A DNA stretch of 64,000 bases from Saprospiraceae bacterium. Its GTDB lineage: Bacteria > Bacteroidota > Bacteroidia > Chitinophagales > Saprospiraceae. Positions 36,079 to 45,423 of the stretch are shown piece after piece. The stretch is taken from NCBI GenBank assembly GCA_027488935.1, contig JAIYAP010000044.1:165874-229873 (forward strand). The letters are read 5' to 3'. Under the pieces are notes generated by a model, which saw only the letters and a program-made list of their open reading frames with translations, had not been told where the DNA came from and searched no databases. A program made the position numbers and the translations under genes. How positions within the stretch are numbered: position 1 is the stretch's first letter; each line of letters starts with the position of its first letter.

Positions 36079-37320
36079 TTATTGGATATTTATTGCTTCT
36101 TGACTTTGTAATTCTAACAAGAAATCAAGCAACTTTTTCGCTTGGATATCTTTATTAAATTCTCTTTCTGCTACAATTCTTCCATTATTACCAACTTTTT
36201 TGGCAAATTTCAGATCACTCAAAGCCCTTTCCATGGATTCAGTAAAAGACTTTACCGAACCTGGTTCGGCAAAATATGCTGATTTATTATCCAGTAAATA
36301 ATTTTGGATTTCACCTACCATAGTGCAACAAACGGGATTGCCAGTAGCCAAATATTCTCCTAGTTTAGTGGGGAAACCACCTTGAGCCTGTTTGGAATTG
36401 GGTCGTGGCAAAACCAACAAATCTGCATTTTTAATGATGGCAGGAATCAAATCCCTTTGGAATTCACCTTTCCATTCCACTCTGCCATCCAGACCTAATT
36501 CTTTAATTAGATTCAAATGTATAGGTGTGTCATAATTCCATCCTCCAATCAAATATAAATTATAATTAGAGAACTTATTCGCTATTTCCTTAAATGATTT
36601 AATCAATAAACTTACGCCATCTTTTGCATCATTCATCACTCCCACAAAAGCTATATAGGGTTTTTTAAAATCAGGCAATGGATCGGTATGTTTGTTGAAT
36701 CGTTCCAAGTCAACTGTCATAGGTAAGTGCAATAACTTTGGCTTGGGCTCGGGAAAACTTGTGTAGTGCTTAATCAAGGTATTTGTCATTAAAGCCAATC
36801 CATCGTAAACCGGAAGCGCTTTTTTTTCAAAATACCTTTGTCGCTTATTCCCTTGCCATCTTTGTAAAAAATTACCCTTATTATATTGATGAATATCCAA
36901 AAACTCACTCATTTCTAAAAACAATTTAAAATCTGCATTTTTCTTTGCCTTTAGTTTTACGGAGAACTTGAAACTGAAGATACTTATATCAGTCCACACA
37001 ATGTCCTGCGAATTTCCCACTCGATTCAGGGCAAGGTTTAGTATACGTTTGTTTGCAATTATATGCCCGATATAAATATGAAATCTTGTTTTCCAGTAAC
37101 CTTCAATAAGTTTTTGGTTTAAATATTCATATTTTATTCCTTTATATAATCCATGAGGGGGACAAACGTTTTTTTCATCAATGGTTTGATATCCTCCATA
37201 TATCAATAGTTCAACCTCTAATCCTAACTTTTTTAATCCTTCAATCAAAGTAAGCCAACGGTTAGCCGATGCAGAACTTTGCCTCCAAGGATTGGATGTT
37301 ATAAGTATAACAATCTTCAT
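36079..37320 (-). CDS. GT4 glycosyltransferase
   Basis: 413 residues. It begins KIVILITSNPWRQSSASANRWL and has KKPYIAFVGVMNDAKDGVSLLI and LLVLPRPNSKQAQGGFPTKLGEYLATGNPV, the donor-site region of GT4 enzymes. It overlaps the upstream glycosyltransferase by 4 bp (ATGA), so the two are translated together. It probably adds L-FucNAc or a neighbouring sugar, given that the wbj genes follow, but this is only positional. Confidence 0.8.
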   Translation of the reverse strand: MKIVILITSNPWRQSSASANRWLTLIEGLKKLGLEVELLIYGGYQTIDEKNVCPPHGLYKGIKYEYLNQKLIEGYWKTRFHIYIGHIIANKRILNLALNRVGNSQDIVWTDISIFSFKFSVKLKAKKNADFKLFLEMSEFLDIHQYNKGNFLQRWQGNKRQRYFEKKALPVYDGLALMTNTLIKHYTSFPEPKPKLLHLPMTVDLERFNKHTDPLPDFKKPYIAFVGVMNDAKDGVSLLIKSFKEIANKFSNYNLYLIGGWNYDTPIHLNLIKELGLDGRVEWKGEFQRDLIPAIIKNADLLVLPRPNSKQAQGGFPTKLGEYLATGNPVCCTMVGEIQNYLLDNKSAYFAEPGSVKSFTESMERALSDLKFAKKVGNNGRIVAEREFNKDIQAKKLLDFLLELQSQEAINIQ

Positions 37321-38585
37321 TGCTTATGAGCATTAATAATTTTAGTATATATAGACAAGTATTGGTTAACTGTTTCTTTTATATCATGTCTTTTCTGTGC
37401 TTTCTTTCGAGCATTGTTTGCAAACGTTGTAGATTTTTCCGGCGAGTTTACGAGTTCAATTATTGCACCTGCCATAGCCCAAGGGTCCCCGTCTTGTATC
37501 AAAATTCCATCTTCGCCATCCTTTAATAAAGATCCAGTCCCACCGGCAAATGTAGCAACACACGGCATCCCTAGCATCATAGCTTCACACAAATTGTTTG
37601 GGCTGTTTTCAATGTGAGAAGGCATGACATAGATGTGTGAATCTAACATGTTGGAAATTAAAGGTTCTTCTGATATTGATCCTAATAGATTCAGCCCAAC
37701 TTTTGGGTATAAATTTTTTAGGTATTTTTTTGTGATCTTATTTATGAGGCTTGAATCTGAAACCCCTGCTATACGCCATTCAACGTCCAAACCAATACTT
37801 TGAAGTAATGATAATGCATGTAAAGCAGTTTCAAATCCTTTGTAATAAGTATCACCGTTAGTAGTAAACAAGATAAGTTTTCCAGTAGTGTAAAAATTAT
37901 TCCAAGAATTATTATAAAATCCATCACGAAGTAACTCTTCCCCTTTAAAATAATGGCTTTTAGGAGATAAAATTCTTGTAATTCGGTAATCCCAATCTGT
38001 TCTCCCAATAATATTTAAAATAGCCCCCATGCGTTGCTGCTCTATAATTGACTTTTTAAGCATGGACTTGAAACTTTTGTTGAAATTGTTTCTTCCAAGT
38101 AAAAGTGATTTAAGGTTAAATTTGTTGGCTTTTAATTTTAAATATTTGCCTTCAAAACCTGAAAAATATTTTTTAGTAATAACAGTAATGTTTCCTTGTA
38201 TAGACACAACTACCGGTTTTTTAATTTTTTCGATTATACATAAGAAAGAGTTTTCTGTTCCATGTATATGTATGATGTCAGGGTTTATATTATTAATTAT
38301 TTCAATATATTTTTCAATAAAATCATCATCATAGTTTAAAGGAGAAAACCTGGACTTTAGATTTTCCAAAATAATGTTTCCAGTAAAGACCGGATAGTAT
38401 TTGGTATTTTGGAATACAAAAGGTTCGATTTTATATGGATAATGAAAAACAACGGATAAATTCACAATAGATTGAATATTGGAATTTAGTGAATGTAGCC
38501 AACCACCTGTACCTTTAACCGTTGAGTTGTTGTTTAGGTAATTGACGCCTAATGCGGGCGTATTCGAAAACCATAGAACAGTCAT
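37317..38585 (-). CDS. GT4 glycosyltransferase
   Basis: 422 residues. It opens TVLWFSNTPALGVNYLN, a start seen in capsule GT4 enzymes of Bacteroidota. The donor half has LILFTTNGDTYYKGFETALHAL and MPSHIENSPNNLCEAMMLGMPCVATFAGG. Base composition is AT-rich compared with the wbp genes. The 331-bp gap upstream holds a MITE-like element (38670-38832). Sugar specificity unknown. Confidence 0.8.
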   Translation of the reverse strand: MTVLWFSNTPALGVNYLNNNSTVKGTGGWLHSLNSNIQSIVNLSVVFHYPYKIEPFVFQNTKYYPVFTGNIILENLKSRFSPLNYDDDFIEKYIEIINNINPDIIHIHGTENSFLCIIEKIKKPVVVSIQGNITVITKKYFSGFEGKYLKLKANKFNLKSLLLGRNNFNKSFKSMLKKSIIEQQRMGAILNIIGRTDWDYRITRILSPKSHYFKGEELLRDGFYNNSWNNFYTTGKLILFTTNGDTYYKGFETALHALSLLQSIGLDVEWRIAGVSDSSLINKITKKYLKNLYPKVGLNLLGSISEEPLISNMLDSHIYVMPSHIENSPNNLCEAMMLGMPCVATFAGGTGSLLKDGEDGILIQDGDPWAMAGAIIELVNSPEKSTTFANNARKKAQKRHDIKETVNQYLSIYTKIINAHKQ

Positions 38586-38669
38586 ATTCTTAAATAAGTT
38601 TGGAATAGCATTGATATGATTGTGAATCCTACTAATTTTGTATTTTCATTGAAATAGATAATACCACAT

Positions 38670-38832
38670 AAGTCGTGTACGAAGGTTTAATAAAAGTGAA
38701 AAAAAGCGATTGTTTCACAAATTTTATTTGGCTCAAATATGAAAAACGAGCCTTCAAAAGCAACAAAACCAGTTGTTTTCTCACTTTAAAATACTTGCTT
38801 CCAAACATTGTTAAAACCTTCGTACACGACTG
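38670..38832. mobile_element. MITE-like element with 18-bp inverted ends and 9-bp target duplication
   Basis: The left end AGTCGTGTACGAAGGTTT (38671-38688) is repeated as its exact reverse complement at 38814-38831. One base outside each arm lies the direct repeat ATACCACAT (38661-38669 and 38833-38841), as expected for a 9-bp target-site duplication. The interior, about 125 bp, could encode a short peptide on the minus strand starting MFGSKYFKVRKQL, perhaps the remains of a transposase start. It lies between the wzy and GT4 genes. The rest of the 38586-38916 gap shows no gene. Confidence 0.75.
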
Positions 38833-38916
38833 ATACCACATTCAAAATTATGGCGTTAAAATTGTATGTGTTAAAATAAAGTCGAACACTATCAGAGAAA
38901 ATAAATTAATTCGTTT

Positions 38917-40122
38917 TTATTTATATTTTTTATCAATGATTAGTTTTTTTACTTGTAAATTTGTTAGCGCCCTAAAATAGGGTGAAAAACAAATAGGAAT
39001 AGCAACCCAAAGAAGCAAGTACCTATGATTTGTTCCAGGAACATTAAATCCTACCAATCCTAATAAATGAATTATTAAAAGTGCTGCTAACGCTCTAGTT
39101 AAATCATTATTGGTTTTATACCAGCCTAAATAAAAGGCTCTGAAAAAGAAGTACAATAGTATTGAAAAATATAAATTTCCCGCTTTAAGAATTAACTGCA
39201 AATACCCATTTTCAATGCCGTTGCCTAAGCCTGATTCATTATAACTCCTTTTAACTAATCCATTTAATCCACGACCGAATATCCAATCATTCGTGGATGT
39301 AAAATCATCGAAAAAATCTTGCACGACCGTTCCTCTAGATTCTTCCCAAGCCTCAATACTTACTCCACGTTCAAAAAAATGAAGACCTGCGATTCTGTTG
39401 AATAAAATAGTAGTAGAAATTAAAGTGACTGAAAATATAAATAAAAATTTAGTTATTTTTTTAGAAAGTGATATATTTTTGCTTTTAATCTCAATTGCTA
39501 TCTGAAATAATAGTATAAAAAAATAATCAAAAACGACGGAACGGCGACCATAATAGGCAAAAATAAACAAAAAAGATATTATAATAAAGTAGTATGTTAT
39601 TTTGATACTAAGATTGGTTCTTAAGGACATGAATAGATAAAGCAATGGAAAACCAAATAGCACTGTGTCTAAATAAGCATAATGTAATAACCAAAATTCA
39701 CTGTTAAGGGTTAAAAGAATTCCAATAATTATTGGCAAACTCAACAGTATTCCTTTTGAAGCATAATAAGTGTACTTTTTTATAAATTCTAAATCATAAG
39801 GCAATGAAAATAAAAATAATGGTATTATAAATGGTAACGCAAAAAAACTACTTGCAAAGAACTCTTGCAAATAAAAAATTTCAAAGCGAATACTTAAAAG
39901 AAGTAGTAGTAGTGTGTAAAAGGTAAAAATTATATAGAATAGTTTATCTAATTTATTTAAAAGCCATTTTGGTTTATTTTTTAGATATAAATTTAATGAA
40001 ACAAAAAAGAAAGGTGTTATCAAGAGATATTTAATGATAGAAGGAATACCATACATCCCTTCAACCGTTATAATAAGATTAAAAAGTCCAAGCAAACAAA
40101 AAAGAAATAAAAATTTTTTCAA
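38917..40122 (-). CDS. wzy: O-antigen/capsule polymerase (Wzy-like)
   Basis: 401-residue polytopic protein with about ten hydrophobic segments and a long hydrophilic stretch around residues 235-280 (ending FGRGLNGLVKRSY), the expected periplasmic loop of Wzy-type polymerases. It has no conserved short motif, as is usual for the group, and low GC like its neighbours. It overlaps the GT2 gene by 4 bp and a flippase gene is next but one, so the Wzx/Wzy route is complete. Assigned by topology and place. Confidence 0.75.
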   Translation of the reverse strand: MKKFLFLFCLLGLFNLIITVEGMYGIPSIIKYLLITPFFFVSLNLYLKNKPKWLLNKLDKLFYIIFTFYTLLLLLLSIRFEIFYLQEFFASSFFALPFIIPLFLFSLPYDLEFIKKYTYYASKGILLSLPIIIGILLTLNSEFWLLHYAYLDTVLFGFPLLYLFMSLRTNLSIKITYYFIIISFLFIFAYYGRRSVVFDYFFILLFQIAIEIKSKNISLSKKITKFLFIFSVTLISTTILFNRIAGLHFFERGVSIEAWEESRGTVVQDFFDDFTSTNDWIFGRGLNGLVKRSYNESGLGNGIENGYLQLILKAGNLYFSILLYFFFRAFYLGWYKTNNDLTRALAALLIIHLLGLVGFNVPGTNHRYLLLWVAIPICFSPYFRALTNLQVKKLIIDKKYK

Positions 40123-41081
40123 TAGTTATTTATATAGTAATGTTTGTTTTTACATCCAAATAACTTCCTTTTTATTACATAAGGATTTAACTTAGATAAT
40201 AGGTTATAATATATTCTGAATTTAGTACTGTTTAGATTTAAGAAATCAAAGATATATGCTAAATGGTATTGGTAGTTAAATCCAATACTTTCAATCTTTC
40301 CAACAAATTTTGAACAGTATTCTTTCTGAAACTTGAAAGTATAAAGAAAAATTGGATGAAATATAAAGTCTTTATTAGTGCTAGTAACACTAGTTTGAGA
40401 CTTTCTATAATATGCCAATTTTTTATTTATTAATTTTGCTTTATACCCTATTTGGTTTAATTTCAGGAAAAATGGGTAATCTTCTAATAGTTTGTAACTT
40501 TCATCAAAACCACCACATAATTCATACATTTTTCGTGTATAAATAGCAGTCAATGGAGGGACTGTACCTGATACACGCAGAGCGATCTGAAATTGTTCCT
40601 GACTATTTGAAGAGTTTTTAAAATAGCGACTATCATTTAATGAAATCTCATCAATGATTGTACTTTCTTCATTTATTATAAAATAGTTTGAACAATAAAA
40701 CTCATGATTATCGTCGTTTGATATATTTTCGATGAAAATTCGAATAGCATTCATGTGCAATACATCATCACCTGCAATTAATTTAAGCCATTCTCCAGTG
40801 GAAGCTTTTACTCCTTTATTGCAATTTGCTGGAATTCCACTATTTGTTTTTGCAGAAATAATTTCTGTTCTCACAAATCTATCTTTATTTTCTTTTACCC
40901 ACTTCTTACATAATTCTACTGTATTATCGTTTGACGCATCATCGCTTACTATTAATTCTAAATTTTTATAAGTTTGTACTTTTGCGCTTTCAAGTGTTTC
41001 CAGAACATACTTGCCAGAATTATAGGTAATAACAATAATTGAAACTAAAGGAATTTCTTGATTGTTTTTCACGATATTCAT
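40119..41081 (-). CDS. GT2 glycosyltransferase
   Basis: About 320 residues from the ATG at 41081; longer reading would need a TTG codon inside the flippase gene. It has the GT-A hallmarks PLVSIIVITYNSGKYVLETLES, ELIVSDDASNDNTVEL and LKLIAGDDVLH (DxD-type). It adds a sugar on the cytoplasmic side, probably with inverting chemistry. It is the only GT2 enzyme seen in the locus, the others being GT4. Confidence 0.85.
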   Translation of the reverse strand: MNIVKNNQEIPLVSIIVITYNSGKYVLETLESAKVQTYKNLELIVSDDASNDNTVELCKKWVKENKDRFVRTEIISAKTNSGIPANCNKGVKASTGEWLKLIAGDDVLHMNAIRIFIENISNDDNHEFYCSNYFIINEESTIIDEISLNDSRYFKNSSNSQEQFQIALRVSGTVPPLTAIYTRKMYELCGGFDESYKLLEDYPFFLKLNQIGYKAKLINKKLAYYRKSQTSVTSTNKDFIFHPIFLYTFKFQKEYCSKFVGKIESIGFNYQYHLAYIFDFLNLNSTKFRIYYNLLSKLNPYVIKRKLFGCKNKHYYINNY

Positions 41082-41091
41082 TAATAAACTA

Positions 41092-42561
41092 TTAGTGCCG
41101 CTCAAAATAAGCAATAAAATTCATTCGTTTATTCAAGTGAAATATACTATGCGCTATTGAAACTGATAATAATAGCGATCCTAATATATAGGCAAGTGCT
41201 TCTGTTACGTATAAAACTATTGCTAAACTTATAAATATCAGTATCAATTGTATTATAAATATCTGAGCTAATTCAGCAGACATTTTATAATGGAAAAAAA
41301 TATTTGATACAAGGTATACTTGGATTGTATATAGAATATATGAAGCCAAAAAGGAAACTCCCAATCCAGTTAGACCATAATAAAAATAACCCGCTAAATT
41401 AAACAGCAGCATATAAACGTTTGTAATTAATTCATTCCAAAAAAACAATTTACTTGCACTTTTAGATAAAAATAGAAAGGCAATTGCCCAACTTAGTGCC
41501 TTGAATAATATCCCTACGGCAGCAAATAGCATCATGTTTTGAATAGGCAAAAAAGCGGTGGAGTATAAAATGAAGATTATCCATTTAATAAAAACTATAA
41601 ATACCATTAAAACTGGTGATAATATTAATATTGCAATTTCTGCCTGTTGATTAATGATCTGGTTTGCCTGTTCTGGTTTATGTGCTAAGGCTGACAATCG
41701 GGGAAAGTAGTCCGTACTCATTGCCGTAAAAACCATACCCACGTAAGTATTGATGATTGCAAAGCCAGCATTATATAAGCCCACATCATTTACAGACCCA
41801 TAATTACTGATAAAAATGCGTACTCCATATGAAAAAAACATAGTAATTGTTCCACTTAAACTAATCATAAACCCCATATATAACATCTCTTTTCCTTCCC
41901 CGAAAATATCTTTCCAACTGATAATAATTCTTTCGACCGAAAGTTTTGACGCAAAATACCAACTAAGGGCAAGTGAGGAAATGGAAGCAATAATAAGTGC
42001 TGGTACTATTCCTTGAACACCATAGATATAGTATAATGGAATAGTAGTAAGCAAGCCCAGTATACTTCCAAATATAGAGGATTGAGCCATATATTTGATC
42101 CGACGCATTCCACGGATCAAAACATCTTGCGCGGCACTTATTTGGTTTATTAGCAATGTAATCGATAAGATTACAAAGGCCCAAGTATATTTTTTGTTGC
42201 CAAAAGTAATTTGGCTAAGATATGGAGATAATAATAGTGTAAGAACAACTCCTAACATGCCGGTGAACCATACCAGTCTGCGAAATATAGTAGTAACCCT
42301 ATTTAACTCCTCAGTATTATCAGTAGCATAAGCTGCAGATACGTTTTTTACGGCACTAGTTGAAAGTCCAAAATTGGTTAGACTTGAAATCACTCCAAGT
42401 GTTGATTGCAATAATCCAGAAATGCCCATGCCGGCTGGACCTAATAATACAGCAATGAATTTTGAACGGATAATTCCAATTATTATTTGAAATACCTGCA
42501 CACCTCCAAAAATGGAAGTAGCCTTCATTATCTGCCTGTAGGCTGTTTGTGTTTCAGCCAT
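41092..42561 (-). CDS. wzx: Polysaccharide flippase (Wzx-like, MOP superfamily)
   Basis: About 489 residues, twelve or more hydrophobic segments. The N-terminal block [31 protein letters not shown] is typical of Wzx/RfbX proteins. I prefer the ATG at 42561, which lies 5 bp before the aminotransferase stop on the same strand (8-bp overlap), over one five codons earlier. It would move the undecaprenyl-linked repeat unit across the inner membrane for Wzy. Confidence 0.88.
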   Translation of the reverse strand: MAETQTAYRQIMKATSIFGGVQVFQIIIGIIRSKFIAVLLGPAGMGISGLLQSTLGVISSLTNFGLSTSAVKNVSAAYATDNTEELNRVTTIFRRLVWFTGMLGVVLTLLLSPYLSQITFGNKKYTWAFVILSITLLINQISAAQDVLIRGMRRIKYMAQSSIFGSILGLLTTIPLYYIYGVQGIVPALIIASISSLALSWYFASKLSVERIIISWKDIFGEGKEMLYMGFMISLSGTITMFFSYGVRIFISNYGSVNDVGLYNAGFAIINTYVGMVFTAMSTDYFPRLSALAHKPEQANQIINQQAEIAILILSPVLMVFIVFIKWIIFILYSTAFLPIQNMMLFAAVGILFKALSWAIAFLFLSKSASKLFFWNELITNVYMLLFNLAGYFYYGLTGLGVSFLASYILYTIQVYLVSNIFFHYKMSAELAQIFIIQLILIFISLAIVLYVTEALAYILGSLLLSVSIAHSIFHLNKRMNFIAYFERH

Positions 42562-43660
42562 GATAAAACTTAGCAATGCATTGGGTTACCTCAAGTACCT
42601 GCTCTTCTATCATCCCAACCCACAAAGGCAAACTCAAACAAGTTTCTGCTATTTCCTCTGCAATTGGAAACGCCCTTTTGTTATATCCAAGCGATCTATA
42701 TGCTTCCTGAAGATGTGGGGGGATAGGGTAGTGAATCAAGGAACCAATCCCTTTTTCTTTCAAGTGTTGCTGCAAAGCATCGCGTTGTTGGGTGCGCACT
42801 ACAAACAGGTGATACACATGTCCAGCATTCGGGTGGGTGTAAGGCAGGATAAGGTCGCCGACACCGTTGAGTGTTTCTATATACCACATGGCTATTTGCT
42901 GCCGTTCGGCCGTCCAGGCATTTAGGTGCTGGAGTTTAACGGATAAAAATGCGGCCTGCATTTCATCTAGGCGCATATTATACCCCATCACTTCATTATG
43001 GTATTTGACTTTGGAGCCATAGTTGCGTAAGGTACGCACTTTTGCAGCCAACGCATCATCGTCAGTAGTTATGGCGCCTGCGTCGCCTAGGGCACCGAGG
43101 TTTTTTCCAGGGTAAAAACTCGTGCCGTTAATATGGCCCCAACTTCCGGTTAGTTTGCCTTGGAAGTTTGCTCCATGGGCCTGTGCATTATCCTCTACAA
43201 CATACAAGTTGTGTTTAAGTGCAATGGCCATGATTTTTTCCATTTCACATGCCTGCCCGTATAGGTGCACTGGCATTATGGCTCTTGTACGCTCGGTTAT
43301 AGCCTGTTCGATTCCCTTTGGATCAATGTTATAAGTCTTGATGTCTGGTTCGACGAAAATCGGCGTTGCACCTACGAACGAGACGGCCAGAACGGATGCT
43401 ATATAAGTATTGGATGGCACAATTACTTCATCTCCGGGCCCAATCTCCAAGGCCAATAATGATAAGGACAGGGCGTCTAGGCCATTACTCACACCAATAG
43501 AGTATCTTGTTTTGTTGAATTGTGCATACGCCTCCTCAAAATCAATGAGTTGTTTGCCCATGATATACCAATATCCATCATATACCGATTGAAATGCTTC
43601 TTGCATTTCAGATCGAATAGCAGCATGCATAGGAGCGAAGTCAAGAAAGGGAATGGTCAT
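42554..43660 (-). CDS. fdtB: dTDP-3-keto-6-deoxyhexose 3-aminotransferase (FdtB/QdtB-like)
   Basis: 368-residue DegT-family aminotransferase with PLP Lys186 in [15 protein letters not shown] and [11 protein letters not shown] before it. The wording is that of FdtB/QdtB, which aminate the C3 keto group made by FdtA/QdtA. It follows the acyltransferase gene with a 4-bp ATGA overlap, and the two FdtA homologues come just before that. The product is dTDP-3-amino-3,6-dideoxy-galactose or -glucose, ready for N-acylation. Confidence 0.88.
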   Translation of the reverse strand: MTIPFLDFAPMHAAIRSEMQEAFQSVYDGYWYIMGKQLIDFEEAYAQFNKTRYSIGVSNGLDALSLSLLALEIGPGDEVIVPSNTYIASVLAVSFVGATPIFVEPDIKTYNIDPKGIEQAITERTRAIMPVHLYGQACEMEKIMAIALKHNLYVVEDNAQAHGANFQGKLTGSWGHINGTSFYPGKNLGALGDAGAITTDDDALAAKVRTLRNYGSKVKYHNEVMGYNMRLDEMQAAFLSVKLQHLNAWTAERQQIAMWYIETLNGVGDLILPYTHPNAGHVYHLFVVRTQQRDALQQHLKEKGIGSLIHYPIPPHLQEAYRSLGYNKRAFPIAEEIAETCLSLPLWVGMIEEQVLEVTQCIAKFYHG

Positions 43661-44439
43661 ATTGTTTCATTTGTTTTTAACCAATCATCAAATGGTATTC
43701 CTTGCCAAGGCATACCTCTATCAAATCTATAAGGCCAAGGATAATGTGACTCGCCAGTATCTCTAGATTTTATTTCTCTTACATCTTTAATCGGTTTGGC
43801 TGGATTTCCTAATATTAGTTGATAATCATCGACATCCTTACCAACAATACTTCCTGCGCCAATAAGACAATGTTTGCCAATTTTTATTCCTGGCAATAAT
43901 ACGCAGAATACAGCAATTTGTGAATAATCACCAACTGTTGGGCCTACACAAATATTTGAAGGGGGAGTTGGATCATTTGTAAACACAACATAGGGATATA
44001 CAAATACAAAATTACCAAGGGTAGATTTTTGTCCTATATGTACATTACTATGTAACCAACAATGGTCTCCAAATACTGAATTTCCTTGAATGTCAGAAAG
44101 CGTACCTATTCTACATTTATTACCCATTTTCGTATTTTCTCGGATAGTAACACGATGCCCAGTACTTAAACCTTGACCAAAACTTGAGCCAGCATAGATA
44201 ATATTATGGCTTCTTATAAAACTGTTATTTTCAATAATTGTATCAGGATTAATGTAATTATTTGACTCAAGGTTCTCATAATAATCGAAATTTGGCTCCC
44301 CGATTATACAATCATTGCAAATAATTGAATTATCACCAATTCTTACATTATCGTATAAAACTGTATTATCACCAATTTTTACATTTTGGCCTATTTTTGC
44401 TTTTGGGCTAATCTGGACATTTCGGTTGTTAAACTTCAT
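43657..44439 (-). CDS. Hexapeptide-repeat sugar N-acyltransferase (FdtC/QdtC role)
   Basis: 260-residue left-handed beta-helix protein. Hexapeptide repeats run almost from the start ([23 protein letters not shown]) to [10 protein letters not shown], then [10 protein letters not shown]-terminal extension of about 40 residues ends in [16 protein letters not shown]. By position between the ketoisomerases and the FdtB aminotransferase it should N-acylate the 3-amino group (the FdtC/QdtC step). A WbpD-like role on the 3-amino uronic acid is another possibility, as no separate WbpD is seen. Confidence 0.78.
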   Translation of the reverse strand: MKFNNRNVQISPKAKIGQNVKIGDNTVLYDNVRIGDNSIICNDCIIGEPNFDYYENLESNNYINPDTIIENNSFIRSHNIIYAGSSFGQGLSTGHRVTIRENTKMGNKCRIGTLSDIQGNSVFGDHCWLHSNVHIGQKSTLGNFVFVYPYVVFTNDPTPPSNICVGPTVGDYSQIAVFCVLLPGIKIGKHCLIGAGSIVGKDVDDYQLILGNPAKPIKDVREIKSRDTGESHYPWPYRFDRGMPWQGIPFDDWLKTNETI

Positions 44440-44848
44440 GTTTATAGTTTTTAAATTCTGAATACTCTCTTATATAATCGGCTGCATCATATTCTTCAGA
44501 CGCTAACACCAAGCAAATTGCACCCGAAGAAAAGTTATCCAATTCACGCCACAAACCAGCTGGCATGTACACTCCCATATAGGGTCTTGACAAAGTAAAC
44601 GTCCTTTTAACCTTTCCATCGTCAATTTGTAGATCAAAACTTCCACTTGCAGCAATGATTACTTGCTCTAAGATTTTGTGCGCATGTCCACCTCTGCTTT
44701 CGCCTCCGGGTACGTCATATAAATAATAAACCCGTTGTACATCAAAAGGGATTTCAATCCCATTGTTGATGGCTGTAATGTTCCCACCCGGCGTAGAAAT
44801 ACGTGGTAATTGCAATAACGTACAATTAAAAACGGTGGAGCGTTTCAT
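44429..44848 (-). CDS. fdtA: dTDP-4-keto-6-deoxyhexose 3,4-ketoisomerase (FdtA/QdtA family), HAH form
   Basis: About 139 residues from the ATG at 44848, which overlaps the preceding stop as ATGA; a start six codons earlier is less likely. The cupin core is PGGESRGGHAHKILEQVIIAASGSFDLQI, with both active-site His residues (H55 and H57 from this start) of the FdtA/QdtA type. It would shift the keto group from C4 to C3 of dTDP-4-keto-6-deoxyglucose. It ends overlapping the acyltransferase gene by 11 bp. Confidence 0.87.
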   Translation of the reverse strand: MKRSTVFNCTLLQLPRISTPGGNITAINNGIEIPFDVQRVYYLYDVPGGESRGGHAHKILEQVIIAASGSFDLQIDDGKVKRTFTLSRPYMGVYMPAGLWRELDNFSSGAICLVLASEEYDAADYIREYSEFKNYKHEV

Positions 44849-45249
44849 ACAGTAAGTGTTTTCCAATGGTCGAAATCATGGATGTAGTCGTCTAAATCAT
44901 AGAAATGATCTGAAAGGTGGAGCGCAAGTGCATTGGTTGAAAAGTTTTCCATGTGCCGCCAAGTTTGAGCAGGCAAGTACAAACCGTAATAGGAACGGTT
45001 GAGGGAGAATTTTTCAATACTGCCTTTCAGTTTAGGATTAGTGATTACGACATCAAAGCTTCCACTAAGGGCAATGATCAATTCCTGTTGATTGTGATAT
45101 GCATGCCCCCCTCTTTGCTCCCCTCCAGGCACATCATAAGTCCAAAATACTCTTTTAATCTTAAATGGTACTTGTTGAGGCTCCTGCAAAAACGTCAGGT
45201 TCCCACGCGGATCGAAGATTTTGGGAAATTCGATAATTTTGCAGATCAT
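44845..45249 (-). CDS. FdtA/QdtA family cupin, HAY variant
   Basis: 134 residues, clear paralogue of the next gene. The active-site block is RGGHAYHNQQELIIALSGSFDVV: His49 is kept, but the second His, at position 51 in FdtA numbering, is Tyr. The neighbouring copy has HAH. The two are translationally coupled and may form a heteromer, act on different epimers, or one may be regulatory. The 174 bp upstream, toward wzc, contain no gene. Confidence 0.8.
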   Translation of the reverse strand: MICKIIEFPKIFDPRGNLTFLQEPQQVPFKIKRVFWTYDVPGGEQRGGHAYHNQQELIIALSGSFDVVITNPKLKGSIEKFSLNRSYYGLYLPAQTWRHMENFSTNALALHLSDHFYDLDDYIHDFDHWKTLTV

Positions 45250-45423
45250 TGCTATTTTATTTAGATATTTAGGGTTTGTGGGTTAGAGGAACTGTGTGTT
45301 TTTAGTAATCATTCTATACATTAATGTTTCATATGGTTCCAAAGGATAATGAAACAATCTTACAACTAAAAACCCTTGGAAAAAGGATAAAGTTTAGGAT
45401 TTTACTTTGTGAAAGTTTGCAGC

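Noticed and set aside
38632..38841. Free-standing 69-residue gene on the minus strand
   Set aside because: It spans the MITE-like element and its target duplications, so it is better explained as part of that element.
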